A DNA stretch of 64,000 bases, taken from contig NZ_OU015321.1 in assembly GCF_907163105.1 (NCBI RefSeq), positions 496,001 to 560,000 on the forward strand, given 5' to 3'. Positions 26,347 through 35,860 of this stretch are shown here, in pieces (position 1 is the stretch's first letter; every line of letters begins with the position of its first letter). The notes under the pieces were generated by a model that made no database searches, was not told the origin of the DNA, and worked only from the letters and a program-made list of their open reading frames with translations. This DNA comes from Cloacibacterium caeni (GTDB taxonomy: Bacteria; Bacteroidota; Bacteroidia; Flavobacteriales; Weeksellaceae). Made by a program: the position numbers and the translations under genes.

Positions 26347-27348
26347 ATGCGTAATTCATTATATTTCATAGGTTTAGCATCTTTTATTATTTCTTGCGGA
26401 TCGCAAAAAGAAATTGCAAAACCTAATAATTTACCTCAACCAACCACATCTACGATACCAAAACCTCCTAAACCGGAGATAAAACATGATGTACATGGCG
26501 ATTATTTTACAGTAAATATAGCAGACCCAACTAAAAATGATAACACCATCAGTTATGGTTCTTTGGTAGGAGCAAAACCAGAAGGTTATAAAGTGACCAG
26601 AAATCATTTTCCTGCCATTGCACAAAATTTCAGACAGAAATATGTGATTTTACATTACACAGCTTTGGATCATGATAAATCTGTGAGGGTTTTAACCACT
26701 CAAGCCGTAAGTTCTCATTATCTGGTGAATGATTCTACCGATATAGAAATTTATCAGTTGGTAGACGAAAATAAAAGGTCTTATCACGCAGGAATCAGTT
26801 CATGGAGAAAAGATGCAACGCTTAATGATACTTCTATCGGGATAGAAATCGTGAATGAAGGTTTTAAAGTAGTTGACGGAAAAAGAGTTTTCGTTCCGTT
26901 TCCTGAGCATCAAGTGAAAAAAGTAGCGGCTTTGGTTCAAGATATTGTAATGCGTTATCAAATTCCGCCTACCAATGTTTTAGCACATTCAGACATTGCA
27001 CCCACTCGTAAACAAGATCCAGGTCCATTATTTCCTTGGAAAAAATTATATGACGAATACGGAATAGGAATGTGGTATGATGATGCTACAGTGCAGAGTT
27101 TCCAATCGCAGATTATTCCAGAAGAATTTAATGCAAAAATCAATGAGATGGCTTTTGTGATGAAAGTACAGATTGCCCTAAAACAATTTGGCTATGGAAT
27201 TACAGAAACAGGAGTTTGGGATGATGCTACAAAGAAAACTATTGAGGCTTTCCAATATCATTTTAGACCACAGAATTACGATGGAAAAATAGATATAGAA
27301 ACGTGGGCAATTTTACAGGCTCTCATTCAGAAATATCCGAATAAATAA
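26347..27348 (+). CDS. N-acetylmuramoyl-L-alanine amidase lipoprotein (AmiD-like)
   Basis: Peptidoglycan-recycling or remodelling amidase of 333 residues. The N-terminus MRNSLYFIGLASFIISCGSQK carries a lipobox (IISC), so it is membrane-anchored. The Amidase_2 zinc domain shows VILHYTALD near 97 (first His), the SYHAGISSW block near 139, SIGIEIVNEG near 157, and AHSDIAPTRKQDPGP near 213 (second His and catalytic region). The C-terminus (AFVMKVQIALKQFGYGITETGVWDDATKKTIEAFQ) is a PG_binding_1 fold. It is followed after 18 bases by the M16 peptidase gene. Confidence 0.92.
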   Translation: MRNSLYFIGLASFIISCGSQKEIAKPNNLPQPTTSTIPKPPKPEIKHDVHGDYFTVNIADPTKNDNTISYGSLVGAKPEGYKVTRNHFPAIAQNFRQKYVILHYTALDHDKSVRVLTTQAVSSHYLVNDSTDIEIYQLVDENKRSYHAGISSWRKDATLNDTSIGIEIVNEGFKVVDGKRVFVPFPEHQVKKVAALVQDIVMRYQIPPTNVLAHSDIAPTRKQDPGPLFPWKKLYDEYGIGMWYDDATVQSFQSQIIPEEFNAKINEMAFVMKVQIALKQFGYGITETGVWDDATKKTIEAFQYHFRPQNYDGKIDIETWAILQALIQKYPNK

Positions 27349-27366
27349 TTAAGAAATAAGAAATTA

Positions 27367-30237
27367 ATGCAGACGAAATTAGTATTAAAAACTAAAAATT
27401 TTACAGATAAAAACGGGTACACTTACCAACAAGTAGAAGGAGATGAAACGGGTGTAAGAATCTACAAATTAAACAATGGATTAACGGTTTATTTGGCTCA
27501 AAATGATGATGCTCCTAGAATCCAAACCTATATTCCAGTAAGAACGGGAAGCAATAATGATCCATCAGACAATACAGGATTGGCGCATTATTTAGAGCAT
27601 ATGATGTTCAAAGGAACGAGCAAATTAGGAACGCTGGATTGGGAAAAAGAAAAAGTATTATTAGACCAAATTTCTGATTTGTACGAACTGCACAAATCCG
27701 AGCAAAATCCAGAAAAAAAGAAGGAAATTTATAGAAAAATAGACGAAATTTCTCAAGGAGCCAGTCAATATGCGATTGCCAATGAATATGACAAAGTCAT
27801 TTCTTCTCTTGGCGCAACAGGAACCAATGCTCACACTTGGTTAGACGAAACGGTCTATAAAAATAACATTCCGAATAATGAATTGGAAAAATGGCTCAAA
27901 ATAGAAAAAGAGCGTTTTTCTGGTTTGGTTTTAAGGCTTTTTCATACTGAGTTAGAATCGGTTTACGAAGAATTTAATCGTGCACAAGATAACGATGTGA
28001 GGTTGGTAAATTATGCACTTATGGAAGCCCTTTTTCCGAAACATCCTAATGGTCAACAAACCACTTTGGGGAAATCTGAGCATTTGAAAAATCCTTCTAT
28101 GAAGGCTATTCATCAATATTTCAATGATTTTTATGTGCCTAATAATATGGCGATGGTTTTGGTGGGAGATTTAGATTTCGAAGAAACCATTCTTTTGGTC
28201 GATGAATATTTTGGAAAATTTGAGTACAAAGAACTTCCGAAGAAAGAAAAAATTATAGAAGAACCTCAAACTGAAATTGTAGAAAGAATTGTAAAAAGTC
28301 CTTCTGCGCCTAGATTAAACATCGCTTGGCGAACAGATTCTTATGGAACCAAAGAGGAGCATTTGGCAGAAATGGTGGCTCAGATTCTCTCCAACACTGG
28401 CGAAGCAGGTTTGCTGGATTTAAACATTAACCAAAAACATAAAGCACTCAGAAGTTATGCTTATGAATTGGGTTTTAAGCAATACGGATTGTTCTCGCTC
28501 ATGATTGTTCCTAAGGAAAATCAATCTCTAGAAGAGGCAGAACAACTGCTTTTGGCAGAGATAGAAAAAGTGAAAAATGGTGATTTCCCAGATTGGTTAA
28601 TTCCTGCGATTATCAATGATATGAAATTGCAGAAAATCAGAAATCTAGAAACTGCAGATGGTTTAGCAACAGCGCTTTACGGGATTTATATCAATGAAAG
28701 AACTTGGGAAGAAGAACTTTCGGAAATTGAGAAATTTGAGAAAATTACCAAGCAAGATGTGGTAGATTTTGCTCAAAAATTCTTCCAAAAAAATTATGTG
28801 ATCGTCAAAAAATTACGTGGCGAAAACGAAAATCTTATTCGAGTAGAAAATCCGGGAATTACTCCTGTTAAAATCAATAGAGAAGCACAATCTGAGTTTT
28901 TGACCGAAATTCTTCGCCAAAAATCTTCAGAAATTACTCCTAAATTTATTGATTATAAAAATATGATTGAGGAAACTCAAATTGGGGATAAAAAAATCAG
29001 TTTTGTAAGAAATAAATACAATCACATTGCGCAGTTGCATTTGATTTACAAAATAGGAACAGACCATGATAAAGAGCTTTTCTTAGCGGTGCAAGTTTTG
29101 CAATATTTGGGAACTTCTCGTTTTTCGGCGGATCAATTAAGTCAAGAGTTTTTTAAATTAGGAATCAGTAATGATTTCAAAACGTATGACGACCAAATGA
29201 TTATTTCGCTTACTGGTTTTGAGGAAAATCTAATCAAAGGTTTTGAACTTTTAAAACATTGGATTACCGAAGTTAAACCAGATGATGAGGTTTATGAAAG
29301 TACGATAGAATTGATTTTAGAAAGCCGAAATGTGGCTAAAAAAGACAAGTCAAGAATCATGACGGCATTAAGTCATTATGCTAAATTTGGTGAAAATTCC
29401 AGATTCAGAGATGTGATTTCTGAAGAAAAATTGAGAGCAACAAAAGTAGAACATCTTACTGAAAAAGTGAAGAATTTGACCCAATTACCTTATGAAATTT
29501 TCTTCTACGGTAAAGATTTTGAGGGGTTCAAGGAAAAAATTCAACCCTTGTTAGAAAAATCAACACTCACCATTCCAAAGCCGAAAATTTATCAAGAATT
29601 GGAAACGCAAGGAAAAGTATTCTTTACCAATTATGATATGGTACAAATGGAAATGAGTAAAATTGGTAGGGCTTCTCAACTGAATACAGAAAATTACGGA
29701 AAAATCAATGTTTTTAATGAATATTTTGGCAGAGGTTTATCATCTATTGTTTTTCAGGAGCTCAGAGAAAGCAAGAGTTTAGCGTATTCTGCGTATGTAA
29801 ATTACTCTACTGCGACTTATTTGGATAGACATAATTACGTGGTAAGTTACATTGGTACACAAGCCAATAAATTGCATTTAGCAGTAGATGCGATGGCGGA
29901 TTTAATGCAAGATTTGCCTCAAATTCCTACGCAATTTAATAATGCTAAAAATTCTGCGCTGAAACAAATTGCTTCTACCCGAATTACCAGAACCAATATT
30001 TTCTTTAATTTTTTAAATCTTAAAAAAATAGGAATAGATTATGATATTAGAGAAAAAATTTACCACGAAATAGAAAATCTACAGCTGGAAGATTTAACTC
30101 AATTTTACAATCAAGAAATAAAACCCATCTCTTATAACGTTGCGATAATGGGCAAAAAAGAAAATTTAGACCATTCTGCGATTGAAAACTTAGGAGATTT
30201 TCACGAACTGAGTTTAGAAGAAATTTTTGGATATTAA
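27367..30237 (+). CDS. M16 family zinc metallopeptidase (insulinase-like, two-module)
   Basis: A 956-residue single-chain M16 protease. The inverted zinc motif H-X2-E-H is at residues 77-81 (GLAHYLEHMMFKG), with the downstream zinc Glu in ESVYEEFNRAQDND near 201. The second half (from about residue 500) is the inactive partner module, ending with a QELRESKSLAYSAYVNYS block near 798. The protein lacks a signal peptide (MQTKLVLKTKNFTDKNGY), unlike many Bacteroidota M16 members, so it probably works in the cytoplasm on peptides. It is likely co-transcribed with the amidase and followed by a terminator. Confidence 0.92.
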   Translation: MQTKLVLKTKNFTDKNGYTYQQVEGDETGVRIYKLNNGLTVYLAQNDDAPRIQTYIPVRTGSNNDPSDNTGLAHYLEHMMFKGTSKLGTLDWEKEKVLLDQISDLYELHKSEQNPEKKKEIYRKIDEISQGASQYAIANEYDKVISSLGATGTNAHTWLDETVYKNNIPNNELEKWLKIEKERFSGLVLRLFHTELESVYEEFNRAQDNDVRLVNYALMEALFPKHPNGQQTTLGKSEHLKNPSMKAIHQYFNDFYVPNNMAMVLVGDLDFEETILLVDEYFGKFEYKELPKKEKIIEEPQTEIVERIVKSPSAPRLNIAWRTDSYGTKEEHLAEMVAQILSNTGEAGLLDLNINQKHKALRSYAYELGFKQYGLFSLMIVPKENQSLEEAEQLLLAEIEKVKNGDFPDWLIPAIINDMKLQKIRNLETADGLATALYGIYINERTWEEELSEIEKFEKITKQDVVDFAQKFFQKNYVIVKKLRGENENLIRVENPGITPVKINREAQSEFLTEILRQKSSEITPKFIDYKNMIEETQIGDKKISFVRNKYNHIAQLHLIYKIGTDHDKELFLAVQVLQYLGTSRFSADQLSQEFFKLGISNDFKTYDDQMIISLTGFEENLIKGFELLKHWITEVKPDDEVYESTIELILESRNVAKKDKSRIMTALSHYAKFGENSRFRDVISEEKLRATKVEHLTEKVKNLTQLPYEIFFYGKDFEGFKEKIQPLLEKSTLTIPKPKIYQELETQGKVFFTNYDMVQMEMSKIGRASQLNTENYGKINVFNEYFGRGLSSIVFQELRESKSLAYSAYVNYSTATYLDRHNYVVSYIGTQANKLHLAVDAMADLMQDLPQIPTQFNNAKNSALKQIASTRITRTNIFFNFLNLKKIGIDYDIREKIYHEIENLQLEDLTQFYNQEIKPISYNVAIMGKKENLDHSAIENLGDFHELSLEEIFGY

Positions 30238-30349
30238 AACTGAAAATTTTATAAAATCAGGTAGTTATAGTGTAACAAATAAAAAATTTAATAGACTTAC
30301 CTTTGTATAACTCTACAGAGGTAAGAGTAAATTTCATCATTTGTGTTTG

Positions 30350-30378
30350 ACCTCAGAAGAAATTCTGAGGTTTTTTTT
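30350..30378 (+). terminator. Strong terminator (end of M16 transcript or of a small RNA)
   Basis: CCTCAGAA-GAAA-TTCTGAGG followed by eight T. It lies 113 bases after the M16 stop, and a TACCTTTG -7-like box at 30298-30305 sits in between. Confidence 0.85.
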
Positions 30379-30396
30379 ATGTTTAGATTATACAAA

Positions 30397-30422
30397 AAGA
30401 ACGCACCTTTTGGCGCGTTCTT
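30397..30422 (-). terminator. Terminator of the S46 peptidase gene
   Basis: AAGAACGC-A-CC / GG-C-GCGTTCTT form a stem with one mismatch and loop TTTT, followed on the minus strand by a T run. Confidence 0.75.
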
Positions 30423-30443
30423 ACTAAAATATTTTATCGAAAA

Positions 30444-32582
30444 TTATTTTACAATTTTCATTTCGTCTAATAGCCATCTTGCTCCAGCAAATTTATCGAT
30501 GATAAATAAAATATACTTGGTCTGAACCATAATATTTCTGCTGAATCTAGGGTCAAAATTAATGTCACTCATCGTGCCTTCCCATTGTCTGTCAAAATTT
30601 AAACCGATAAGGTTTCCTTTTTTGTCGAGAGCTGGACTTCCTGAGTTTCCACCAGTGGTGTGGTTGGTTGCGGTAAATGCTAATGGAATTTTTCCAGCAG
30701 CATTTTTGTAATCGCCATAATCTTTGGTGTTGTATAACTGAATCAATTTTTGTGGAACATCAAATTCATAATCGCCCGGAATATATTTTTCCATTACACC
30801 ATCTAAAGTAGTTTCGTAGTGGTAAGAAATCGCATCTGCAGGATTAGAACCTTTCACTTTTCCGTAAGTCACTCTCAGTGTAGAATTGGCATCTGGGAAA
30901 AATTTTCTTTCGGTATCTGTAGCCATCATTTGCGCTAAATATTTCTTTTGCAAAGCATCTATTTTACTTTGTAAACCTACATATTGAGCATCTGCTTTAG
31001 TTACATAAGTTTCTCTCATTTTGGTTAAAGTCTGATAAATAGGGTCAGCTTTCAGAGTTTTTACCAATTCTGGAAGATTTGAGAAAACTTGGTCAATATT
31101 AGAATAAACGGTAGCTCCGTTTACTGAATTTCTTCCTGAAATCACAGAATTTCTGCTCCAGTTTTCAAGAACTTGAAGATTTTGGTTCACATCTTTAAAT
31201 TGAGCAAAACCTTCTGGTAAAAATTCTGGTGCGGTTTTATTGGCGTATAAAGCCAAAAGTTTAGCGGTTACTTTAGCATCTAATTCGCCATCATAATCTT
31301 TATAAATGCCAGAAAGTCTGTTTTTGAATCCTTGAACAGTTTTGTTATCTATTTTCCCTGCTTCATAATTTTGAACAAAAGTATAATACAGATTAGCAAG
31401 CGTTAATGTTTCAGCATTTCGTAGAATTTCACTGTAATAAGCGTTATTTAAAGCATAAGGCGCTTGTTGGTCATACAGTTTTTTAAATTCATCAAGAGAC
31501 GTTTTAATTTCTGAATTTTTAGCCACTAAAGAACTTTCATAAGCTTGTTTTTTGGCAACAGCATTTGATTTTTTAAGACCTTTTGTTTCGCCAATCCATT
31601 TTTTCCAATAGTTGGCAACAGAAGCGTATTTAGAAGCATATTTAATTCTGGTAGCATCATCTGCACGCATTTTTTCATCTAAAGTTTTTAGAGCGATATC
31701 TCTTACTTCAATTCTCGCAGGATTGGTATCTGTGATGATTTTTTCAATCGCTACGCTTGGCAAATATTCATTGGTTCTGCCCGGAAATCCGAAAACGAAA
31801 GTGAAATCATTTTCTTTAATGTCTTTTACAGAAATCGGTAAGAAATGTTTTGGCGTAAAAGGAACATTGTCCTTAGAGTATTCCGCTGGTTTGTTGTTTT
31901 TGTCAGCATAAATTCTAAACATAGAAAAATCACCAGTATGTCTTGGCCAAACCCAGTTATCCGTATCAGAACCGAATTTACCAATGCTTTGTGGTGGTGC
32001 TCCTACTAATCTAATGTCTTTATAGGTTTCTACTACAAATGCATAATATTTATTCCCTGCAAACATAGGTCTTACAATAATACTTTGGTAAGATTCTATT
32101 TTTTGAGATTTCTTGTAAGCGTCTATATTTTCATTGATTTTTTTAGTCAATTCTGCTCCGCTTAATGAAGAAGTATTGCCTAAAATATCTTGAGTAATTT
32201 CTTTAATATCCGTAACAAAATCTACGGTAACACCTGGGTTTGGCAATTCTTCCCCCATGTTTTTTGCCCAAAATCCATTGGTCAATAAATCATTTTCTAC
32301 GGTAGAATGGCTTTGGATGTTATCATAACCGCAGTGGTGATTGGTTAATAATAAACCTTTCGGAGAAATTATTTCTGCGGTACAACCTCCGTCAAACTGA
32401 ACTACAGCGTCTTTAATACTCGGTTTTTCAGTGTTCCAAATGTCTTGGGCTTTAATTTTCATTCCCAAAGATTTCATCTCTTTTTCATTAATTTCAGTAG
32501 GAATCCACATTCCACCGTATTGCTGACCAAAAAAAGCAGCAGCCTGAAATAATGTCGCTATAATAAACGTTTTCTTAAGCAT
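30444..32582 (-). CDS. S46 family dipeptidyl-peptidase (DPP7/DPP11-type)
   Basis: Periplasmic exopeptidase releasing dipeptides, which feeds the amino-acid metabolism of Bacteroidota. The 712 residues begin with a signal peptide (MLKKTFIIATLFQAAAFFGQQ). The chymotrypsin-like triad is visible: His in LLLTNHHCGYDN near 84, the Asp in the FGSDTDNWVWPRHTGDF region near 210-220, and Ser in TGGNSGSPALDKKGNLIG near 650. The C-terminal NFDRQWEGTMSDINFDP and YILFIIDKFAGARWLL blocks match the family. Whether it prefers hydrophobic (DPP7) or acidic (DPP11) P1 residues cannot be decided safely here. Confidence 0.93.
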   Translation of the reverse strand: MLKKTFIIATLFQAAAFFGQQYGGMWIPTEINEKEMKSLGMKIKAQDIWNTEKPSIKDAVVQFDGGCTAEIISPKGLLLTNHHCGYDNIQSHSTVENDLLTNGFWAKNMGEELPNPGVTVDFVTDIKEITQDILGNTSSLSGAELTKKINENIDAYKKSQKIESYQSIIVRPMFAGNKYYAFVVETYKDIRLVGAPPQSIGKFGSDTDNWVWPRHTGDFSMFRIYADKNNKPAEYSKDNVPFTPKHFLPISVKDIKENDFTFVFGFPGRTNEYLPSVAIEKIITDTNPARIEVRDIALKTLDEKMRADDATRIKYASKYASVANYWKKWIGETKGLKKSNAVAKKQAYESSLVAKNSEIKTSLDEFKKLYDQQAPYALNNAYYSEILRNAETLTLANLYYTFVQNYEAGKIDNKTVQGFKNRLSGIYKDYDGELDAKVTAKLLALYANKTAPEFLPEGFAQFKDVNQNLQVLENWSRNSVISGRNSVNGATVYSNIDQVFSNLPELVKTLKADPIYQTLTKMRETYVTKADAQYVGLQSKIDALQKKYLAQMMATDTERKFFPDANSTLRVTYGKVKGSNPADAISYHYETTLDGVMEKYIPGDYEFDVPQKLIQLYNTKDYGDYKNAAGKIPLAFTATNHTTGGNSGSPALDKKGNLIGLNFDRQWEGTMSDINFDPRFSRNIMVQTKYILFIIDKFAGARWLLDEMKIVK

Positions 32583-32692
32583 TAATTCATATTTTTAAAA
32601 TGAGTGCTTAAAATTAATCAAAAAATATCATCATCTCACAATTTTGAAAGCATTTAATATAATTGTATAAAACATTTGGAGACGTGTCCATC

Positions 32693-32700
32693 TATCTTTG
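32693..32700 (+). promoter_or_regulatory. -7 element (TATCTTTG) for the hypothetical gene at 32730
   Basis: Matches TAnnTTTG, 29 bases before the chosen ATG, and supports the start at 32730, because the longer open frame would begin upstream of the promoter. Confidence 0.5.
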
Positions 32701-32729
32701 TCTTAACCAAATCACAAAATTTTTACAAA

Positions 32730-33206
32730 ATGACTACACATCACACCGAAGATAGATTACAGCATTATGAATTTGACCAATATACGGTGACCACCAATTT
32801 TGCCAACTATGAAGATGCGGTAAATTATGCCAATGAACACCAAGGTGAATTGGTAGAAGTAGGTTTTACAGATGGTTCTGATAATCCTACACCGAATGAT
32901 TCGGCGAAGTTGGTAGAAAGTAAAAAACCTTTTAAGGTAGAATTACCAGATCATCCCAATTATAGAGTGCTTTATTCTGATGCAGAAGGATTTCAAGAAA
33001 TGGCAGACCAAATTCTTTTTGACATGAAAAAAGCAGAAAATGATATGCTGCCAGAAGATATTTTGTCTGACCAAAATATTGCACCAGGAGATAGAATTAT
33101 TATCACAGATGAAAGCGGTGTAAATACCGTAACGACTAGAGAAAGAATAAAGTTTTTAATGCGAGGAAATGTATACGAACTTGCCGTAAAAACAAATAAC
33201 ATTTAA
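32730..33206 (+). CDS. Uncharacterised protein, paralogue of 35384-35812
   Basis: A 158-residue soluble acidic protein of unknown family. I use the ATG at 32730 (MTTHHTEDRLQHYEF). Two conserved blocks are shared with the gene at 35384: the N-terminal YTVTTNFANYEDAVNYANEH / GELVEVGFTDG / AKLVESKKPFKVEL and the C-terminal ERIKFLMRGNVYELAVK. The first half looks like an alpha/beta domain with a DAVNYA helix. No signal peptide or transmembrane segment is seen. It stands alone between divergent and convergent neighbours and ends in a terminator. Confidence 0.7.
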   Translation: MTTHHTEDRLQHYEFDQYTVTTNFANYEDAVNYANEHQGELVEVGFTDGSDNPTPNDSAKLVESKKPFKVELPDHPNYRVLYSDAEGFQEMADQILFDMKKAENDMLPEDILSDQNIAPGDRIIITDESGVNTVTTRERIKFLMRGNVYELAVKTNNI

Positions 33207-33252
33207 ACAGACAACTTTACTTCATATTTTCAGTATTTGATTTTTAGACAGT

Positions 33253-33280
33253 AAGCCTTCATTTTTTGGAGGCTTTTTTT
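33253..33280 (+). terminator. Terminator after the 32730 gene
   Basis: AAGCCTTC / GGAGGCTT (one G-U) with loop ATTTTTT and seven T after it. Confidence 0.7.
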
Positions 33281-34844
33281 AGTGAGAAATTGCAGCAGTT
33301 TCTACGGTTTCTATATTAATCATTTGAAGCTGGATATGTCTGTCATGTGCTTTATTTTTGAAATCTGAAATAATTTCTAAAACATCATGGTCGATAAAAT
33401 GAACTTCGGAGCCGTCAATAGTTAATACAGAATAAGCAGGAACTTTATCCAAAGCATTTTTAATTTTCACTTTATTGATGAAAGTTACATTGCTGTGAAG
33501 TTTCAATTTATATTGGTCAATACCTTGAAAATGTGTTTTTTCTATTTCGTAGTTTTCTTTGAAATTTTCTTTGATGATGTAATAAATAGAAATCAATAAA
33601 CCAATAGAAACTCCAATGAGTAAGTCTGTTACAAGGATAATAATAATAGTGGCAATAAACGGAATAAACTGTTTTAAACCGAGTTTAAAGAGATGTTTAT
33701 AAATCTCAATTCTTGTCAATCCAAAACCTGTAATAATCAAAATAGCAGATAAAGAAGCGTATGGAATCATGTTAATCAAAAACGGAATCAGCAATACAGA
33801 GAGCAATAAAAATACTCCATGCATGAAGGCTGAAACTTTAGTTTTTGCGCCAGCTTCTATATTAGCAGAACCTCTTACTACGACTGCGGTGATGGGAATT
33901 GCACCTAAAAGTCCGCATAGGAAATTACCAATTCCCTGTGCAATCAGTTCGCGGTTTACAGGAGTAATTCTGTTATGACGGTCTAGTTTATCCATCGCTT
34001 CTATACAAAGCAAAGTTTCTAGCGTGGCCAAAATTCCTATGAGAATTCCATCTTTCCAGATTTCTTGGTTACTCAGAATTTTAGAAAATTCGGGGAATTT
34101 AATTTCTGCAAACATGTTTTCTGGAATATTAACCAATTGATTTGGCTTTAAAGCATAAGAAGAACCGAAATAATTCATTAAAAAGTTGATTAAAATTCCA
34201 AAAATAACCACCAAAAGTGGAGCGGGAATCTTATTGAATTTTTGAAATTGTGGTTTCTTCATCAGAATTAAAATCGCTAAAGAAATCACAGAAATAAAAA
34301 CTGCACCTCTGGTAATATGAGAATTAAACTCTACCAGGTTTCCTAAGAAATTTTTAGAAGTGAAAATTTGTACAAAACCACTGGTCCAAAAATCGGGTTG
34401 ATTATATCCTAAAGCCAATGGAATTTGTTTAGAAATCAAGATAATTCCTATAGCAGCCATCATTCCTTTAATCACCGAACTCGGGAAATAACTGGCAAAA
34501 ACGCCCAGTTTTAAAACACCTAATAATATTTGAAAAAGTCCAGCAATAATTACCGCCAATAAAAAGGTTTGAAAATCGCCAAGACTGATGATAGAGGCAG
34601 CGACAACCGTAGTTAAACCAGCAGCAGGACCAGAAACAGCTAAATCTGAACCACTCAGAACTCCTACTACAATTCCACCGATAATTCCTGATAAGATACC
34701 TGAATAGAGTGGTGCTCCAGAAGCCAATGCTACGCCCAGACATAAGGGAAGTGCAACTAGAAAAACCGTGAGACCTGCTGATAAATCGTGTCTCTTAAAC
34801 ATTAACCAATAATACTTAAACGTTCTATCAAGATGCAAATCCAT
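33279..34844 (-). CDS. SulP family anion transporter with STAS domain
   Basis: Inner-membrane SLC26/SulP carrier of 521 residues. About 12-14 hydrophobic segments start with HDLSAGLTVFLVALPLCLGVALASGAPLYSG; the typical SulP segment SGPAAGLTTVVAASI lies near 71 and GLLGAIPITAVVVRGSANIEAGAKTKVSA near 312. A STAS domain follows from about 440 (FINKVKIKNALDKVPAYSVLTIDGSEVHFIDHDVLEII). Members import sulfate, bicarbonate or other anions. No carbonic anhydrase lies beside it, so the substrate is open. Confidence 0.92.
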   Translation of the reverse strand: MDLHLDRTFKYYWLMFKRHDLSAGLTVFLVALPLCLGVALASGAPLYSGILSGIIGGIVVGVLSGSDLAVSGPAAGLTTVVAASIISLGDFQTFLLAVIIAGLFQILLGVLKLGVFASYFPSSVIKGMMAAIGIILISKQIPLALGYNQPDFWTSGFVQIFTSKNFLGNLVEFNSHITRGAVFISVISLAILILMKKPQFQKFNKIPAPLLVVIFGILINFLMNYFGSSYALKPNQLVNIPENMFAEIKFPEFSKILSNQEIWKDGILIGILATLETLLCIEAMDKLDRHNRITPVNRELIAQGIGNFLCGLLGAIPITAVVVRGSANIEAGAKTKVSAFMHGVFLLLSVLLIPFLINMIPYASLSAILIITGFGLTRIEIYKHLFKLGLKQFIPFIATIIIILVTDLLIGVSIGLLISIYYIIKENFKENYEIEKTHFQGIDQYKLKLHSNVTFINKVKIKNALDKVPAYSVLTIDGSEVHFIDHDVLEIISDFKNKAHDRHIQLQMINIETVETAAISH

Positions 34845-34983
34845 TGTTGTAAATTTTAATACAAATTTATGAAAATTTAAAACTTTGCCCGGAGAAAGTT
34901 ATAAAATGTTAATTCTGTATGAAATCAAGAAAATATTGTAAAATACTAAGCGCTTGTTTAATCTAATTTTGTACTGTAAAATC

Positions 34984-35376
34984 ATGCTTAGTTTTAATAA
35001 CATACTGCAACTGTTTATTCTGGCGATACCTATTGCTTGTATTGCGTGGACAGTCACGCACGAAGAAATTTTCAAAGAACCGCGAGAATATTGTCAAAAA
35101 AGAGTAGAAAACGCAACTTCACTCTCGGAGAAAAAGTTTTTTTATCTCTTTACCTGTGAGTATTGTTTTAGTCATTATGTGACGATATTTCTCTTGTTGA
35201 TAACAAACTTTACCTTGTTTTTTGAAGATTGGCGAGGATATCTCATTGCAGGATTTTCATTGGTTTGGATAGCCAATATTTACATGAGCTTATTTGGTTT
35301 CTTGAGACAAAATCTAAAAGCCGAAAAAATAGAAGCAAAAATTAAAAATATTGAGTATAACGATTTAAAAAATTAA
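34984..35376 (+). CDS. Hypothetical membrane protein with CEYC motif
   Basis: A 130-residue protein from the ATG at 34984 (MLSFNNILQLFILAIPIACIAW); a TAATTTTG -7-like box ends 12 bases before it, which excludes the longer frame. It has an N-terminal transmembrane helix, a conserved-looking FTCEYCFSHYVTIFLLLI segment near 58-75 with two Cys and a His as helix cap, a second helix near 87-110 and a charged tail. Function is unknown; the Cys-His cluster could bind metal or form a redox pair. It lies 7 bases before the next gene, so the two are probably co-transcribed. Confidence 0.65.
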   Translation: MLSFNNILQLFILAIPIACIAWTVTHEEIFKEPREYCQKRVENATSLSEKKFFYLFTCEYCFSHYVTIFLLLITNFTLFFEDWRGYLIAGFSLVWIANIYMSLFGFLRQNLKAEKIEAKIKNIEYNDLKN

Positions 35377-35383
35377 AAATTAA

Positions 35384-35812
35384 ATGCACTACGGGAAAAA
35401 AATATTAGAATTTATGGTAGGAAATTTCAAAATCTATACGGGTTTTGGAAACTACAAACAAGCAGAAGAGTTTGCCCAAAAAACCAATGGCGAACTCACA
35501 GAGATTGTATATCATGACGGAAAGATAGAGCCAGAATTTTCAGATAAAGCAAAATTAGTAGAAAAGAAAATGCCTTTCAACGTAGAACTTTCAGAGGATT
35601 ACACAGTTTTTTATTCTAATGATGAGTTTTTTGAAAAATACACTCCAGCCGAACATGAACAAAATTATGATTGTGAAAATCAAAACACACTGAATGCTCA
35701 AAACGTGATTATTTTTAATGGAGATTATCATAATTCTCCTTGTTTAAAAGAAAGATTAAAGAAACTTGCCAATTCTCATTTTTATGAATTAGCCGTTAAA
35801 GTTTCCATTTAA
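35384..35812 (+). CDS. Uncharacterised protein, paralogue of 32730-33206
   Basis: A 142-residue soluble protein whose N-terminal half (YTGFGNYKQAEEFAQKTNGEL, EIVYHDGK, AKLVEKKMPFNVEL) and C-terminal block (LKERLKKLANSHFYELAVK) match the gene at 32730. The middle differs and contains CENQ and SPCLKER segments. The start may be the ATG at 35384 or the internal one at 35414 (MVGNFKIY), which would line up better with the paralogue. Unknown family. It forms a pair with the CEYC membrane protein and is ended by a hairpin. Confidence 0.7.
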   Translation: MHYGKKILEFMVGNFKIYTGFGNYKQAEEFAQKTNGELTEIVYHDGKIEPEFSDKAKLVEKKMPFNVELSEDYTVFYSNDEFFEKYTPAEHEQNYDCENQNTLNAQNVIIFNGDYHNSPCLKERLKKLANSHFYELAVKVSI

Positions 35813-35820
35813 AAGCAAAA

Positions 35821-35847
35821 GTTCAAGAATTTTCTTGAGCTTTTTTA
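35821..35847 (+). terminator. Terminator after the 35384 gene
   Basis: GTTCAAGAA / TTCTTGAGC with a two-base loop, flanked by A and T runs, so it may work for both strands. Confidence 0.7.
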
Positions 35848-35860
35848 TTTAACAAAAAAT

